A DNA stretch of 64,000 bases, from positions 185,911-249,910 of the forward strand of contig CAXKVV010000152.1 in NCBI GenBank assembly GCA_964058805.1. Reading direction: 5' to 3'. This document shows, piece by piece, positions 1 to 11,890 of the stretch. Position numbers and translations under genes: made by a program. Positions within the stretch are counted from its first letter, which is position 1. Every line of letters begins with the position of its first letter. The stretch is from Schoenoplectus triqueter (taxonomy: Eukaryota; Streptophyta; Magnoliopsida; Poales; Cyperaceae). The notes under the pieces were generated by a model. That model saw only the letters and a list, made by a program, of their open reading frames with translations, ran no database searches and was not told the origin of the DNA.

Positions 1-968
1 TGAGAAGTCCTTATGTTGCATCCCTTTAAATAATCGAGCTCAGTAGCGAGAGCTTGTCATCCAAGCGGGGTAGGGTAATATGGGGGAACCAACCTTTGAT
101 CTAGTAGTAAAAGGCAACACTCTTTGTGTTGGGAGTCATGAATTTGAAATTCAGATGGAAGATATTTATGAATAATTATAAAATTTGTGAACTTGACTTT
201 GATTTTTTCAATCAAAAAAAACAAAGGATTGAAAGTTGATGTTGATTGGAAGGTCACGGACTGAGTGTGTCTGTGTGTGACCCAGCTTTTCGAGTTGTGA
301 ACTATCTTCGACCAAGCTTTTTGGGTCATGGATCCATTATAATTATTTCTTTTTGAATTTTTTTTAAGATGAGGATTTCAATGTCGTTAATTTTTACTTT
401 AAATTTTGATATTCAAATCTAAAATCTAAACATTGATGTTTTTCATTTTCACAGTAGATATATCCTCATAAATTTTTATGAATTTTAAAATATATTTTAT
501 ACTAAATAAAATGATAGCATAAGTAATGCATAAAAATTAATTAATCATAGTTAATCAGATTCATTTGTTTGGTTATCATAATATCATTTGATTTAATATT
601 AACAGTTTGGATTTCAAATTTGAGTGATAAATTTTAAAATATTAATTAAAAAGTTAGTTGATAACATTTTATGACACACAAAAATGATGGCATTGAAACT
701 TTTTTTTTAAATAGTTATTTTTATAATTTTGATTTTTTTTATTTTTGTATATAAAATTAACCCAATTCTACGGCCTACATGTGGACCGGCCTGGTGATCT
801 ATTGCACATTTATTTTCTGATTTTCCCACATGCATGCATTTTAAATACATTTTAAATGCATTTAAATACATACAAATTGAATGACAAAGCATTCTAGAAA
901 CAGGCCATTTAAGAATTGACCCCCATATCCTTGCTGATTTTAATTCTTTTTACATATATGGTAACAAT
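1..968. other. Intergenic, no gene recognised
   Basis: AT-rich sequence with short chance reading frames only. I see no splice-compatible coding exons, RNA gene or recognisable transposon. The right end carries the target duplication of the MITE that starts at 977. Confidence 0.5.
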
Positions 969-1040
969 GTTTTCACTAGGGTGTCATTATCCCGACCTGA
1001 CGGGTTAATCTGACCCGACTCGAACTTGATCCGACCCAAC

Positions 1041-3142
1041 TGTTGGGATTCGGAATGCCCAAATCCCGTTAATGCTCAAGCTGCGGAAAGACCGTAGAAC
1101 AAAAATTTTACTTCTACTTAAGTTAGGGATTAAAGTATGTCGGATAATAACCGAGAGTTACAGACATTTAATCCTTTACAAAAGACGGTAAAATATTATT
1201 TTACTTCTAACTTAAGCTTAGGGTTAAAGTGATGTGTCGGATGATTACCGAGAGATACACACCTCTTTAAACCTTTATTGATCTACTCCATGATTGATTT
1301 CTAAAATATTAATCTACTTAACAATTAAATAGATTAACATAAGATGTTATACCTCGCTTCCAAATTTCAATTGGAATGAAAATCGGCTTGTCTCGGAGCA
1401 CCAAACGTCTGATGCCTCTGTAGGTTATCCACCAGGACTGACCAGAGAGCGGTTTATTTCTTTTGCCAGAAATACTGTAAACCGCGGTTTTTCGCAAAAA
1501 CACTATTCACCCGAGAAAAAGACGAAATAGTACTATTCACGACTCGCAGTAATTCTGTTTCACAAATGTGCAGAAATACCGCAACTTTCGTAAAAACACT
1601 ATTCACCGATCCCGTGAATTCTGAAACAACCGTATACCGGGAGAGAGAAAGTAGAACTGATTTGGTGGAACTTTTTCTCTCACCCTACCCCTCTATTTAT
1701 AGAAAAAATGGAATTGACAAATTACCAAAATGCCCTCGTGAATAGTAAGGAGGTTTCAAAGTGAAAAGACCAAAATACCCTTAAAGTTCATCCAATTTAC
1801 CAAAACGCCATTGGGCTTTTTGGTCAAATTACCGAAATACCCTTGGGCTTTTGGACAAATTACCAAAATACCCTTGGAGGTCGTCATGGGCCTTTTTGGG
1901 CTTTTTCAATTTTGGGCTTTTTTTGGGCTTTTCTGATTTTGGGCTTTTAATTATTAATTAAGACTTTAATTATAAATGGGCTTTGGCCCATAATTCAAAT
2001 CCATAATTAACATTTAAAATCCAAATCAAATATATATAATTGTCATCTACAATTATATTTTTCTCGGTTGTTGTTTCGGCGAATTTATACGACGTGTCCA
2101 ACACGTTATAAATTCAATCTGATTTTTGCTTCTTGTCATATCTATGACAAATATAATTATATCATATATAATTAATTATAACCATCTTATTATTAATTAT
2201 AAACAATTTATAATTAATCAATAAGATTCTCCGATTAACTCCTATACGGTGTGACCCGACAGGATCCGTGTTATGTTGGTAAATAGAGTTAAAACCGTTT
2301 TAACTTCTATAATCATAGGAGGCATCTGGCAGAATGCACTATGACCATCCAATTACACAGATGATGATGTACTGTACAATATCATGATCCAGTAAACTAT
2401 TTACTTGTGTTTAATTCTTTTGTCTCATAGCTATCAGATCAGTTTCAAGGTAGGTATGTGTCATCCTTGCAAACTTAATCTTTTCTTGATCCTGAGTAAA
2501 TTATCAAATATAATTACTCTTGTAATTATACTGCTAGCAGATAATCTTACTCTATCAAGGGGCCCAGTGATGCTATAACTCATATAGAAATATGAGGGAC
2601 AATAGTACTTTTGGCAAACCATCTCTTCCTCCGCATAAGTTATGTATACCGAAGAGCTACCTTTATAGCCACCTTTTACGGATAACGTTTGGTAGAAATC
2701 ACACACATACATATCTTATGTAGGAAAAATGAATACCTCATACTTTAGAATTTAATACTGAACGAAAACATTAATGACACGAACACAATTCCATTTAATG
2801 TTTCATTCGGGGTCTATCAAATACGATGTTCCTAGAACATCTATTTATGTGATTAAAATGACAACTCTTTGTCTATGGTCTGTAAAACTTGACCATCATT
2901 TAATCCACATACTAACCTGATAACGGTTAATTAGTGTTCCTGCTAATTACCTTGGTTAGTGACTTTTAAGAGTATATTCTATATTATGAAGTTTCACAAT
3001 TCCAGTCATGAACTCGGAATGATTCATAAATTCAATAATACTCAAGGAAACAAAATATCGTTTAAATATCCAATTCATGAACAAAGCTTTATATATAACA
3101 AATTTATCGTATTATTGACTTCAAGATTATTACAAACTAACA
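1041..3142 (-). repeat. 3' LTR of the copia element
   Basis: A 2,102-bp direct repeat of 8724-10836, with TG...CA ends. It lies downstream of the polypurine tract in element orientation. Around 1796-1880 it holds about three short repeats of the type 'ttaccaaaatacccttgg'. The short ORFs seen in both LTRs (1318-1503, 2461-2712) are duplicated only because the LTR is, and show no family. Confidence 0.95.
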
Positions 3143-3152
3143 ATCTCCCACT
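3143..3152 (-). other. Polypurine tract
   Basis: The minus strand reads AGTGGGAGAT immediately inside the 3' LTR, the expected site of plus-strand priming. Confidence 0.85.
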
Positions 3153-3249
3153 TAAGCTTGGAGTCAATCATATTGAGCCATGCCTTATACAAATCTCTTT
3201 ATTCTATAAATCTCTCAGATTTAAAGGAAAATCTCACAGCCAATCTCCT

Positions 3250-3712
3250 ATGTGTCTCAAACCCATAGAAGATATGTGCAACTAGTGCTTGGCTTGAGGT
3301 AGAGATCTTGTAAGTGGATCAGCTGTGTTGCCGACTGTGTCAATTTTACAAATCTTTACGTCACCTCTATTTATTATTTTTCATATGAGGTGATAACGTC
3401 TGTGTAACCACTTACCACGAGCTCCGAGTCAGCACCGTAGATGAGAAACATATCCTTAGTTCTTCTTAAGTACTTAAAGATATTCTTTGCAGCATTCCAG
3501 TGCTCCTAGCATGGATTAACCTGATATCTACTCGTCACACTCCAAGCGTACGAGACATCAGGGCGAGTGCACAACATGGCGTACATGATAGAGCCAATAG
3601 CCGAAGCATATGGTACTCTACTCATTATGTTTTGCTCATCAGTTGTCAAAGGACACTGAGTCTTGCTAAGCTGTGCACCATGATTCATTGGCAGAAATCT
3701 TTTCTTAGAATT
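3250..3712 (-). pseudogene. pol: copia RNase H with internal deletion
   Basis: The frame runs MNHGAQLSKTQCPLT, VPYASAIGSIMYAMLCTRPD, then a TAG, then EHWNAAKNIFKYLRRTKD and GYTD. At about 3393-3397 it jumps directly to YHLI and GDVKICKIDTVGNTADPL, the very C-terminal part. From knowledge of the family, roughly 100 residues are missing. They include most of the catalytic region between the first aspartate (TD) and the histidine-containing end. This is a clean deletion rather than drift. Confidence 0.82.
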
Positions 3713-4989
3713 CTACGTGCTGAACCGATTCAGCACTTTATCAATGTATGTACTTTGACTTAATCCAATAAGTCTCTTAGATCTATCTCTATAGATCTTT
3801 ATGCCTAGTATATAGACAGTCTCGCCCAAATCTTTCATTGAGAACACTTTCTTTAATGAAGATTTGGCTGATTGCAATAGGGGAATATTATTTCCCATTA
3901 AGAGTATATTGTCCACATAGAGGGTTAAAATAGCGATGACACTCCCACTAGTTTTCCTGTATACACAATATTCTTCTTTGCATCTGACGAAGTCAAACTG
4001 TTTGACTTCTTCGTCAAATCAAAGATTCCAACTCCGTGATGCTTGCTTCAATCCATAAATGGATTTGAGAAGCTTGCATATCTTTCCAGCATTTCTTGGA
4101 TCCTCAAAACCCGTGGGCTGTATCATATACACGTCCTCTTCCAAATTTCCATTTAGGAAGGCGGTTTTCACATCCATCTGCCATATTTCATAATCATGAA
4201 ATGCGGCTATTGCTAGGAGCATCCGAATTGACTTAAACATAGCTACGGGCGAAAAAGTTTCATCATAATCTACGCCGAGAATTTGTTTGAAACCTTTCGC
4301 TACTAGCCGTGCTTTGTAAATAGTCATATTACCATCCATGTCTATTTTTCTTTTAAAAATCCACTTGTTAGCTATGGGTTTTACCCCAACAGGTGGTGCA
4401 ACCAGGTTCCAAACCGTGTTGTCATACATGGATTGTATTTCGGATCTCATGGCCTCCAGCCATTTATCAGAGTCGGGTCTATCCACTGCTTCCGCATAGG
4501 TCAGAGGATCTTCAGCATCAAATGCTGAGACTTCATGCAGTCCCATGTACCTTTAAGGTGCACGAACTGTCCTATGTGACCTTCGTAGCACTTGTTCTTC
4601 AGGCTGTCGAACTTCATCCACATCAGTATGCGCATTTAGTTCTATTTCAACTTGCGTTGAAGTAGATGAGCTCGGGACTAGAACTTCTTCCACAACTATT
4701 TGTAGATTTGGTTCTTCCAAATGCTCATTAGCCGAAGAATCAAGTGGTGGGTTTATCTGATCAGTATCAGATATTGTATTGTGTGATGTATCTTGAATTT
4801 CTTCAAGTATTACATTACTCCCACTACTTCCTTTTGCGAGAAACTCTTTCTCCAAAAATATACCATGACGAGCAACAATTATCTTGTTCTCGGACTGATA
4901 ATAGAAGTAATATCCTTTCGTTTCCTTAGGATACCCTACGAAAAAACATTTATCAGCTTTGGGTCCAAGTTTGTCAGAAGTCGAACGTT
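3713..4989 (-). pseudogene. pol: copia integrase C-terminus and reverse transcriptase
   Basis: Begins with the integrase C-terminal word GYPKETKGYYFY, then an acidic linker ending RRSHRTVRAP and a TAA where glutamate is expected. The RT domain (4019-4546) shows WIFKRKIDMDG, YKARLVAKGF, QMDVKTAFLNG and SIYGLKQA. An in-frame TGA at about 4017 stands where arginine is expected. The RT catalytic motif YVDD reads YVDN near 3908-3919, a loss of one of the two essential metal-binding aspartates. The frame ends at a TAG before the connection domain. All these changes argue for an inactive RT. Confidence 0.9.
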
Positions 4990-5902
4990 TGACAAATACC
5001 TTGCAACCCTAAATTTTAAGATAAGACATATTTGGTATCTTACCAAACCATAACTCATATGGAGTCTTTTCTACTGACTTGGATGGAACCCTATTTATTG
5101 TTAGTGCAGCAGTTTCTAGTGCGTGCCCCCAAAACATTTTTGGGAGTGTGGTATTACTCATCATGGAACGAACCATGTCTAACAGAGTTCGATTCCTCCT
5201 CTCAGAAACACCGTTCCATTGCGGCGTTCCCGGAGGTGTGAGTTGTGAGACTATCCCACATTCTTTTAAGTACATTGTAAACTCATAACTTAAGTATTCG
5301 CCTCCACGGTCTGACCGTAAGGCCTTAATACTTTTATTCAGTTGATTTTCTACTTCAGTCTTGAATTCCTTGAACTTTTCAAAGGATTCAGACTTATGTC
5401 TCATCAAGTAGACATAACCATATCTACTGTAATCATCAGTAAACGTGATAAAGTAGCGATCACCATTTCTTGTACAAGTACTCATTGGTCCGCATACATC
5501 TGTGTGTATAAGGGCTAATAAGTCACTTGTCCTTTCGCCCTTCTTGGAGAAAGACAATTTGGTCATTTTTCACGTAAACAAGATTCACAATATTAAAATT
5601 ATCAAGAAGTCCAACTTCATGTAACTTTTGATGCGTTTCTCGTTTATATGACCAAGGCGATAATGCCATATGAAAGTCATACTTTCATGAGATGTTTTGA
5701 GTCGTTTATTGATGTTAAATATAGGTTTGTCTATTTCCAGTATATAAAGATCATTCATCATAAAAGAAGATCCATAATATAACTCATCTTTATATATAGA
5801 ACAACCATTGTCCTTTATAACAAAAGAGAAACCATTCATTTCTAAACATGAGATTGAAATGATGTTTCTGGAAATACTTGGAATAAAATATACATTTTTC
5901 AA
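4990..5902 (-). pseudogene. pol: copia pre-integrase and integrase core
   Basis: The first part (5585-5902) carries the pre-integrase zinc-region word HYRLGHINEKRI. It then breaks near 5580, where the expected HHCC segment is lost. The integrase core follows in another frame (5009-5566), with the catalytic acidic residues in HTDVCGP, ALRSDRGGEY and SERRNRTLLD, so the DDE triad is still present. The core ends at an in-frame TAG near 5009, where tryptophan is expected in the conserved LKIWGC context. The coding potential is destroyed, but every domain is easy to recognise. Confidence 0.9.
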
Positions 5903-6815
5903 GTTCCATTACAAGCCCGCTAGGCAAATACAACTCTATACTTCCGACTGTTACGGCTGCAACTTGTGCTCCGTTTCCAACTCGGAGTTGTACTTCCTTA
6001 TTACGTAGTTTCCTCCTATTCTTTAGTGCCTGTATATTTGAACAAATATGAGCACATGATCCAGTATCCAATACCCAATCATAAATAGAGGTAACAACGT
6101 TAACTTCAATCATGAAAATACCTGAGGTTGAAACTTTGGGAACTTTTCCCGTCCTCAAATCCTCCAGATACTTAGGGCAGTTCCTCCTCCAATGACCATT
6201 GCCTTGACAATAAAAGCAGTCAGAGGTAGAAGCTTTTGCCTTGGAAGTGTTCTGATTAGGAACCATCTTCCCTTTGCCTTTGTACTTAGGTGCCATTTTG
6301 GGAGTCGCTTTGCGTTTCATCTTTTTAATCTTCCTCGCACCTTCTTGGATCACGAGGATAGAAGAACTCTTCTTCATGTCCCCATCAGCGATCCTCAACA
6401 TCCCTTGGAGCTCCTGCAAGCTCTTGTCCATTCCCAGCATATGATAATTCCTGATGAAATTAGAATAGCTAGGAGGGAGAGAGTTCAGGATAACATCCGT
6501 AACAAACTCTTTGTTCAACGGACTGTTAAGCTTCTCCAACTGCTCAACATCGCTCGTCATACGGAGCATGTGAGTGTCAAGAGAGCTGCCCTCAGTCATC
6601 TTATGACTCAGCAGAGATTTAGTCACCTTAAATTTCTTGACCAATAAACTTTGTACATCAAGCTCATCTTCTTTGTGCTTGTTGTACATGGTGACTTCAT
6701 TTGCTGTGCAGCCTACTGCAGGCTGTGCAGAGATTGGTGTGTTAAGGACGTACTCGAGTTTCTCATGTCTTAGTATGAGCGCATGGAACGTATTAGTAAG
6801 AGTTTCTTTAGCCAT
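5900..6815 (-). pseudogene. gag: copia gag and protease, broken downstream
   Basis: Reads from ATG at 6815. The N-terminal part matches copia Gag (KLEYVLNTP; later LNSLPPSYSNF). A CX2CX4HX4C zinc knuckle (CFYCQGNGHWRRNC) follows near residues 200-213, and then the protease active site in WVLDTGSCAHIC. The frame is lost by a frameshift near 5900, where the alternative frame continues the protease/pre-integrase sequence. The product would be Gag plus a protease lacking its C-terminal end. The start may be N-terminally short, because the usual region before KLEYVL is brief here. Confidence 0.88.
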
Positions 6816-7261
6816 GTGCTACAACGTAAAATGTAAAGATTTTTAGCTTTGTTCATGTAATGTCTTATTTCAAATAAAACTCCCACTATAAATTTGTTCT
6901 ATTCCCGTTTGTAGTTAGGACCAAGATCCCTATTTTCATTGATAATCAAGTTATCGTTGAATAACTCGTTTATTAATTATCTTAGGTAAGCAACTCTTTG
7001 CTAATCACATCTCTATGTGATTCTTGGTTTCGCTAAACATCATATGTTTTAACGAAACTTTGCCCCAAGCCCAAAACTATTTTGGAAATCATTGGTAAGT
7101 AACCTCACTCTATTTGATTCGTTATGTCGGACATAACCCTCGAAAACCAAAGGTAAAAGGTGACGCCTACTGAGTAGGTCACGTCTGCCAATGAACAATG
7201 ATATGCGAGGACAGAGTAGGTAGGGCATATTACTTAATTTTTCGGGTTTAACATCGTAAGC

Positions 7262-8520
7262 AGTCAGTTTGTTAAACTGACTTTAAACAGACTTACGAAC
7301 ACGTAAAAGATGTCTGCCAGAAAGACCACTGAAAGTTCCTTTTCCAGTCTTTCTTTGACACAACCTTCCTTCACGGTTTCTTAAAAATGATAAATCTAAT
7401 TTACACATTTATAATTAGTCAGTTTATTAAGCTAACTTTAAACAGACTTATGAACACGTGAAAAGACGTCTGCCAGAAAGACCATTGAAAGTTCCTTTTC
7501 CAGTCTTTCTTTGACATAACATTCTTTCACGGTTCCTTAAAATGATAAATCTAATTTACACATTTATAATTAGTCAGTTTATTAAGCTGACTTTAAACAG
7601 ACTTATGAACACGTGAAAAGACGTCTGCCAGAAAGACCATTGAAAGTTCCTTTTCCAGTCTTTCTTTGACATAACATTCTTTCACGGTTCCTTAAAATGA
7701 TAAATCTAATTTACTCATTTATTATCAAAGCGGTAAATCCAATTTACCAGCTCATACAAACATTTTGTATATATACATGAATCAGTCACGTATATAACTA
7801 CTATCTATCCAATAGAAGTAGCTTTGCATCTATGATAAGATACATTTCATATCAAAGCAGTAAATCTAATTTACCTGCTCATACAAACATTTTGTATATA
7901 TATACATGAATCAGTCACATATATAACTATCAGTTCTCAATTCTTTATTTTGCAACTACATCTTTGTTCTTTATTTATACCGTAAAAAGCATATAAACAT
8001 TTTATATGATTTCAAAACAGTTAATTCCTTCTGGTACGATAAAGTAATTTGATAACGTGACAAAGTTCCTTTTCGGCCAGTTATCAGGACACGTAAAAGG
8101 GGCTCCCAGGAAAGATCGGGGTCACGAGGACCACTTTAAATTCAATCTTTCCTAGACAGAACCATCTCTTTCGGGTGTGGAGATCAACAGCTCTTACTCA
8201 GGTACTTTATTGCTTTATCACATTCATAGATATACTTCTCATAACCAAAAGTTTTCGAAAAAAAACAAAAGAGTTACATTTGCCATGCTTCGAAAGCGCA
8301 AAAGTAATTTGGTAACGTGACAAAGTTCCTTTTGGGCCAGTTATCAGGACACGTAAAAGGGCATGTCAGAAAGAATACCGAAGGTATCAACTTCCCATCT
8401 TTCTTTGACATCACCTTATCTTTTATGTGTGGAGATCAACAGTTCTTACTCAGGTACTTTATTGCTTCATCACATTCTTAGATATACTTTAACACAATCG
8501 AAAGTTTTCGAAAAGAAAGC
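7262..8520 (-). repeat. Tandem repeats in the copia untranslated leader
   Basis: Between the primer site and gag lie about 1.9 kb without a reading frame, built of internal repeats. Three copies of a 155-bp unit start at 7262, 7417 and 7572, each with the words AGTCAGTTT and GAACACGT. Two copies of a unit of about 127 bp start at 7723 and 7850. Two related segments containing the word GTAACGTGACAAAGTTCC, or a close variant of it, lie near 8045 and 8305. The role is unknown. Packaging or dimerisation signals would be expected in this leader, but nothing in the sequence proves it. Confidence 0.85.
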
Positions 8521-8710
8521 GTAAAGAAAGTATAAAGAAAGCTTAAATCTAATTTAACTTTCTTAGTCGACAGAGCCGAACCAAGAAAATCCAATTTTAT
8601 TTGGTTTGGACTTTAAGCTGCAAATCTAAGAATTAAACCGATACGGGGTATATACATCTTATTTGCATAAGATATAACCTTTTAGAAAATCAATCAGCGG
8701 GAGAGCCTTT

Positions 8711-8722
8711 GCTCTGATACCA
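8711..8722 (-). other. Primer binding site (initiator Met tRNA)
   Basis: The minus strand reads TGGTATCAGAGC one base inside the 5' LTR. This is the complement of the 3' end of plant initiator methionine tRNA, the usual primer of plant copia elements. It fixes the element's orientation. Confidence 0.93.
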
Positions 8723-8723
8723 C

Positions 8724-10836
8724 TGTTGGGATTCGGAATGCCCAAATCCCGTTAATGCTCAAGCTGCGGAAAGACCGTAGAACAAAAATTTTACTTCTAC
8801 TTAAGTTAGGGATTAAAGTATGTCGGATAATAACCGAGAGTTACAGACATTTAATCCTTTACAAAAGACGGTAAAATATTATTTTACTTCTAACTTAAGC
8901 TTAGGGTTAAAGTGATGTGTCGGATGATTACCGAGAGATACACACCTCTTTAAACCTTTATTGATCTACTCCATGATTGATTTCTAAAATATTAATCTAC
9001 TTAACAATTAAATAGATTAACATAAGATGTTATACCTCGCTTCCAAATTTCAATTGGAATGAAAATCGGCTTGTCTCGGAGCACCAAACGTCTGATGCCT
9101 CTGTAGGTTATCCACCAGGACTGACCAGAGAGCGGTTTATTTCTTTTGCCAGAAATACTGTAAACCGCGGTTTTTCGCAAAAACACTATTCACCCGAGAA
9201 AAAGATGAAATAGTACTATTCACGACTCGCAGTAATTCTGTTTCACAAATGTGCAGAAATACCGCAACTTTCGTAAAAACACTATTCACCGATCCCGTGA
9301 ATTCTGAAACAACCGTATACCGGGAGAGAGAAAGTAGAACTGATTTGGTGGAACTTTTTCTCTCACCCTACCCCTCTATTTATAGAAAAAATGGAATTGA
9401 CAAATTACCAAAATGCCCTCGTGAATAGTAAGGAGGTTTCAAAGTGAAAAGACCAAAATACCCTTAAAGTTCATCCAATTTACCAAAACGCCATTGGGCT
9501 TTTTGGTCAAATTACCGAAATACCCTTGGGCTTTTGGACAAATTACCAAAATACCCTTGGAGGTCGTCATGGGCTTTTCATGGGCCTTTTTGGGCTTTTT
9601 CAATTTTGGGCTTTTTTTGGGCTTTTCTGATTTTGGGCTTTTAATTATTAATTAAGACTTTAATTATAAATGGGCTTTGGCCCATAATTCAAATCCATAA
9701 TTAACATTTAAAATCCAAATCAAATATATATAATTGTCATCTACAATTATATTTTTCTCGGTTGTTGTTTCGGCGAATTTATACGACGTGTCCAACACGT
9801 TATAAATTCAATCTGATTTTTGCTTCTTGTCATATCTATGACAAATATAATTATATCATATATAATTAATTATAACCATCTTATTATTAATTATAAACAA
9901 TTTATAATTAATCAATAAGATTCTCCGATTAACTCCTATACGGTGTGACCCGACAGGATCCGTGTTATGTTGGTAAATAGAGTTAAAACCGTTTTAACTT
10001 CTATAATCATAGGAGGCATCTGGCAGAATGCACTATGACCATCCAATTACACAGATGATGATGTACTGTACAATATCATGATCCAGTAAACTATTTACTT
10101 GTGTTTAATTCTTTTGTCTCATAGCTATCAGATCAGTTTCAAGGTAGGTATGTGTCATCCTTGCAAACTTAATCTTTTCTTGATCCTGAGTAAATTATCA
10201 AATATAATTACTCTTGTAATTATACTGCTAGCAGATAATCTTACTCTATCAAGGGGCCCAGTGATGCTATAACTCATATAGAAATATGAGGGACAATAGT
10301 ACTTTTGGCAAACCATCTCTTCCTCCGCATAAGTTATGTATACCGAAGAGCTACCTTTATAGCCACCTTTTACGGATAACGTTTGGTAGAAATCACACAC
10401 ATACATATCTTATGTAGGAAAAATGAATACCTCATACTTTAGAATTTAATACTGAACGAAAACATTAATGACACGAACACAATTCCATTTAATGTTTCAT
10501 TCGGGGTCTATCAAATACGATGTTCCTAGAACATCTATTTATGTGATTAAAATGACAACTCTTTGTCTATGGTCTGTAAAACTTGACCATCATTTAATCC
10601 ACATACTAACCTGATAACGGTTAATTAGTGTTCCTGCTAATTACCTTGGTTAGTGACTTTTAAGAGTATATTCTATATTATGAAGTTTCACAATTCCAGT
10701 CATGAACTCGGAATGATTCATAAATTCAATAATACTCAAGGAAACAAAATATCGTTTAAATATCCAATTCATGAACTAAGCTTTATATATAACAAATTTA
10801 TCGTATTATTGACTTCAAGATTATTACAAACTAACA
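8724..10836 (-). repeat. 5' LTR of the copia element (promoter copy)
   Basis: 2,113 bp. It differs from the other LTR by an 11-bp extra segment near 9568-9578, which looks like a local duplication of a CATGGGC word, and by two base changes. It drives transcription toward lower coordinates. Confidence 0.95.
9376..9385 (-). promoter_or_regulatory. TATA box in the 5' LTR
   Basis: The minus strand reads CTATAAATAG, a strong TATA box in the middle of the LTR. The U3/R boundary is expected about 30 bp further on in element orientation. The same box sits at 1693-1702 in the 3' LTR and would point toward the flank at the left of the window. Confidence 0.7.
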
Positions 10837-11224
10837 CCAACATGATCCGAAAATAAATGAGTCAGGTGTGGGTTTATTTTTTTTACCCGAATCGGGTCAG
10901 GTCGGGTTCAGGTCAACCCAATCTGTCCCGATTAATTATTTTTTTGAAGTATTTTTATGATTTAAAATTAATTAAAGCTATACACTAATTATATACTAAT
11001 TAAGATTGAATATAAGTTTATCAGTATTACTTAAAATTATGTAAAAATAATTAATTATTTTATATGGATCGGATCGGGTTGATCCATGACCCGGTCGGAT
11101 CGGGTATGAATCAAAAAATTTTGATTCTAATTTAAACAGAACAAGTTCGGGTCGAAAAAATAATAATAAAATAATATGATCCAATCTAAACCCGACCCGA
11201 CCAATTGACACATCTAATTTTCAC

Positions 11225-11815
11225 TCCTTTAATATCTATATATACTTTCTATACTATTATTATATAAAAAAACTTCCTTATTATCTTCCTCTACTCCGTT
11301 GTGAGTTGGACCTCTTATCCAATATGCGCTTTATTACTTTATTCTAATGACTAATACAGTAATACTTAATCCATTTTTGGCATGACATATTCATGTATCT
11401 TTTTTATTTCGCATTGGACGCAAAAATGATAATTAAACATTGTATAACTTAAATCTTAATGAATTATTGACGCAAATTCTTTATTTAGGATACCAACCCA
11501 AGGTAAATTTTATTTTTTTAGGTAAATAGGTGAGTGTCCACTTAAAACAAAGAAAACAACTCATGCACTTGATCCGAGTTGAAATTTATATTCTTCATAT
11601 ATTTTGTTAAAGTTGTGACATGAATTACGAACTGATTTCCAATAAATTTTATGAAGCATCAAGACATGGTTTAATGATAATGATTGAATATATAATGTCT
11701 CTATTTTTCATATTTGATTCATAATATGTGTGTATATGCGTATTCAAAAATATGATTATCGATATGATTTTTAATCACTATTCGATCCGTGTAATTTCAC
11801 CTTGACCCTGCTCCC
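11225..11815. other. Upstream region of the GT31 gene
   Basis: AT-rich and non-coding. It lies between the MITE end and the TATA box of the next gene. No specific cis element is clear. Confidence 0.4.
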
Positions 11816-11822
11816 TATAAAG
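11816..11822 (+). promoter_or_regulatory. TATA box of the GT31 gene
   Basis: TATAAAG lies 69 bp upstream of the ATG at 11891. The spacing suits a short 5' leader of about 40 bases. Confidence 0.6.
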
Positions 11823-11890
11823 ACAGGTAAGGAAAACTCCTAAACTCAGTTTCTACCCGTATCCTATATCGGCTGCACTTCCTCAGTACA

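Larger units (their letters stand above)
1041..10836 (-). mobile_element. Ty1/copia LTR retrotransposon, recent but defective
   Basis: This is a complete 9.8-kb element on the minus strand: 5' LTR 8724-10836, internal region 3143-8723, 3' LTR 1041-3142. It is flanked by the 5-bp target duplication CCAAC (1036-1040 and 10837-10841). The LTRs start TGTTGGG and end ACTAACA. Internal order is gag, protease, integrase, reverse transcriptase, RNase H, which is the copia order with integrase before RT. The coding region has a frameshift near 5900, several in-frame stops and an RNase H deletion, so it cannot make its own machinery. Only two substitutions (1523/9206 and 3083/10777) and one 11-bp indel near 9570 separate the LTRs. 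The long LTR and the repeat-filled leader recall the Tork/Angela-type group, but the lineage is not settled. Confidence 0.95.
977..11216. mobile_element. hAT-type MITE split by a copia insertion
   Basis: The two outer pieces, 977-1040 and 10842-11216, join into a 439-bp element once the retrotransposon and one copy of its 5-bp target duplication are removed. The left end begins TAGGGTGTCA and the right end, read on the other strand, begins TAGATGTGTCA, so the termini are imperfect inverted repeats. The flanks are GTTTTCAC (969-976) and ATTTTCAC (11217-11224), an 8-bp target duplication with one mismatch. An 8-bp duplication with TAG-type ends is the hAT superfamily pattern. The body is rich in GGGTCGGG/CCCGACCC words. 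There is no coding capacity, so the element is non-autonomous. Confidence 0.75.

Noticed and set aside
1318..1503. Short minus-strand frame repeated at 9001-9186, and likewise 2461-2712 and 10155-10406
   Set aside because: Both copies lie at equal positions in the two LTRs. Duplication of the LTR explains the repetition, and no protein family is recognisable.
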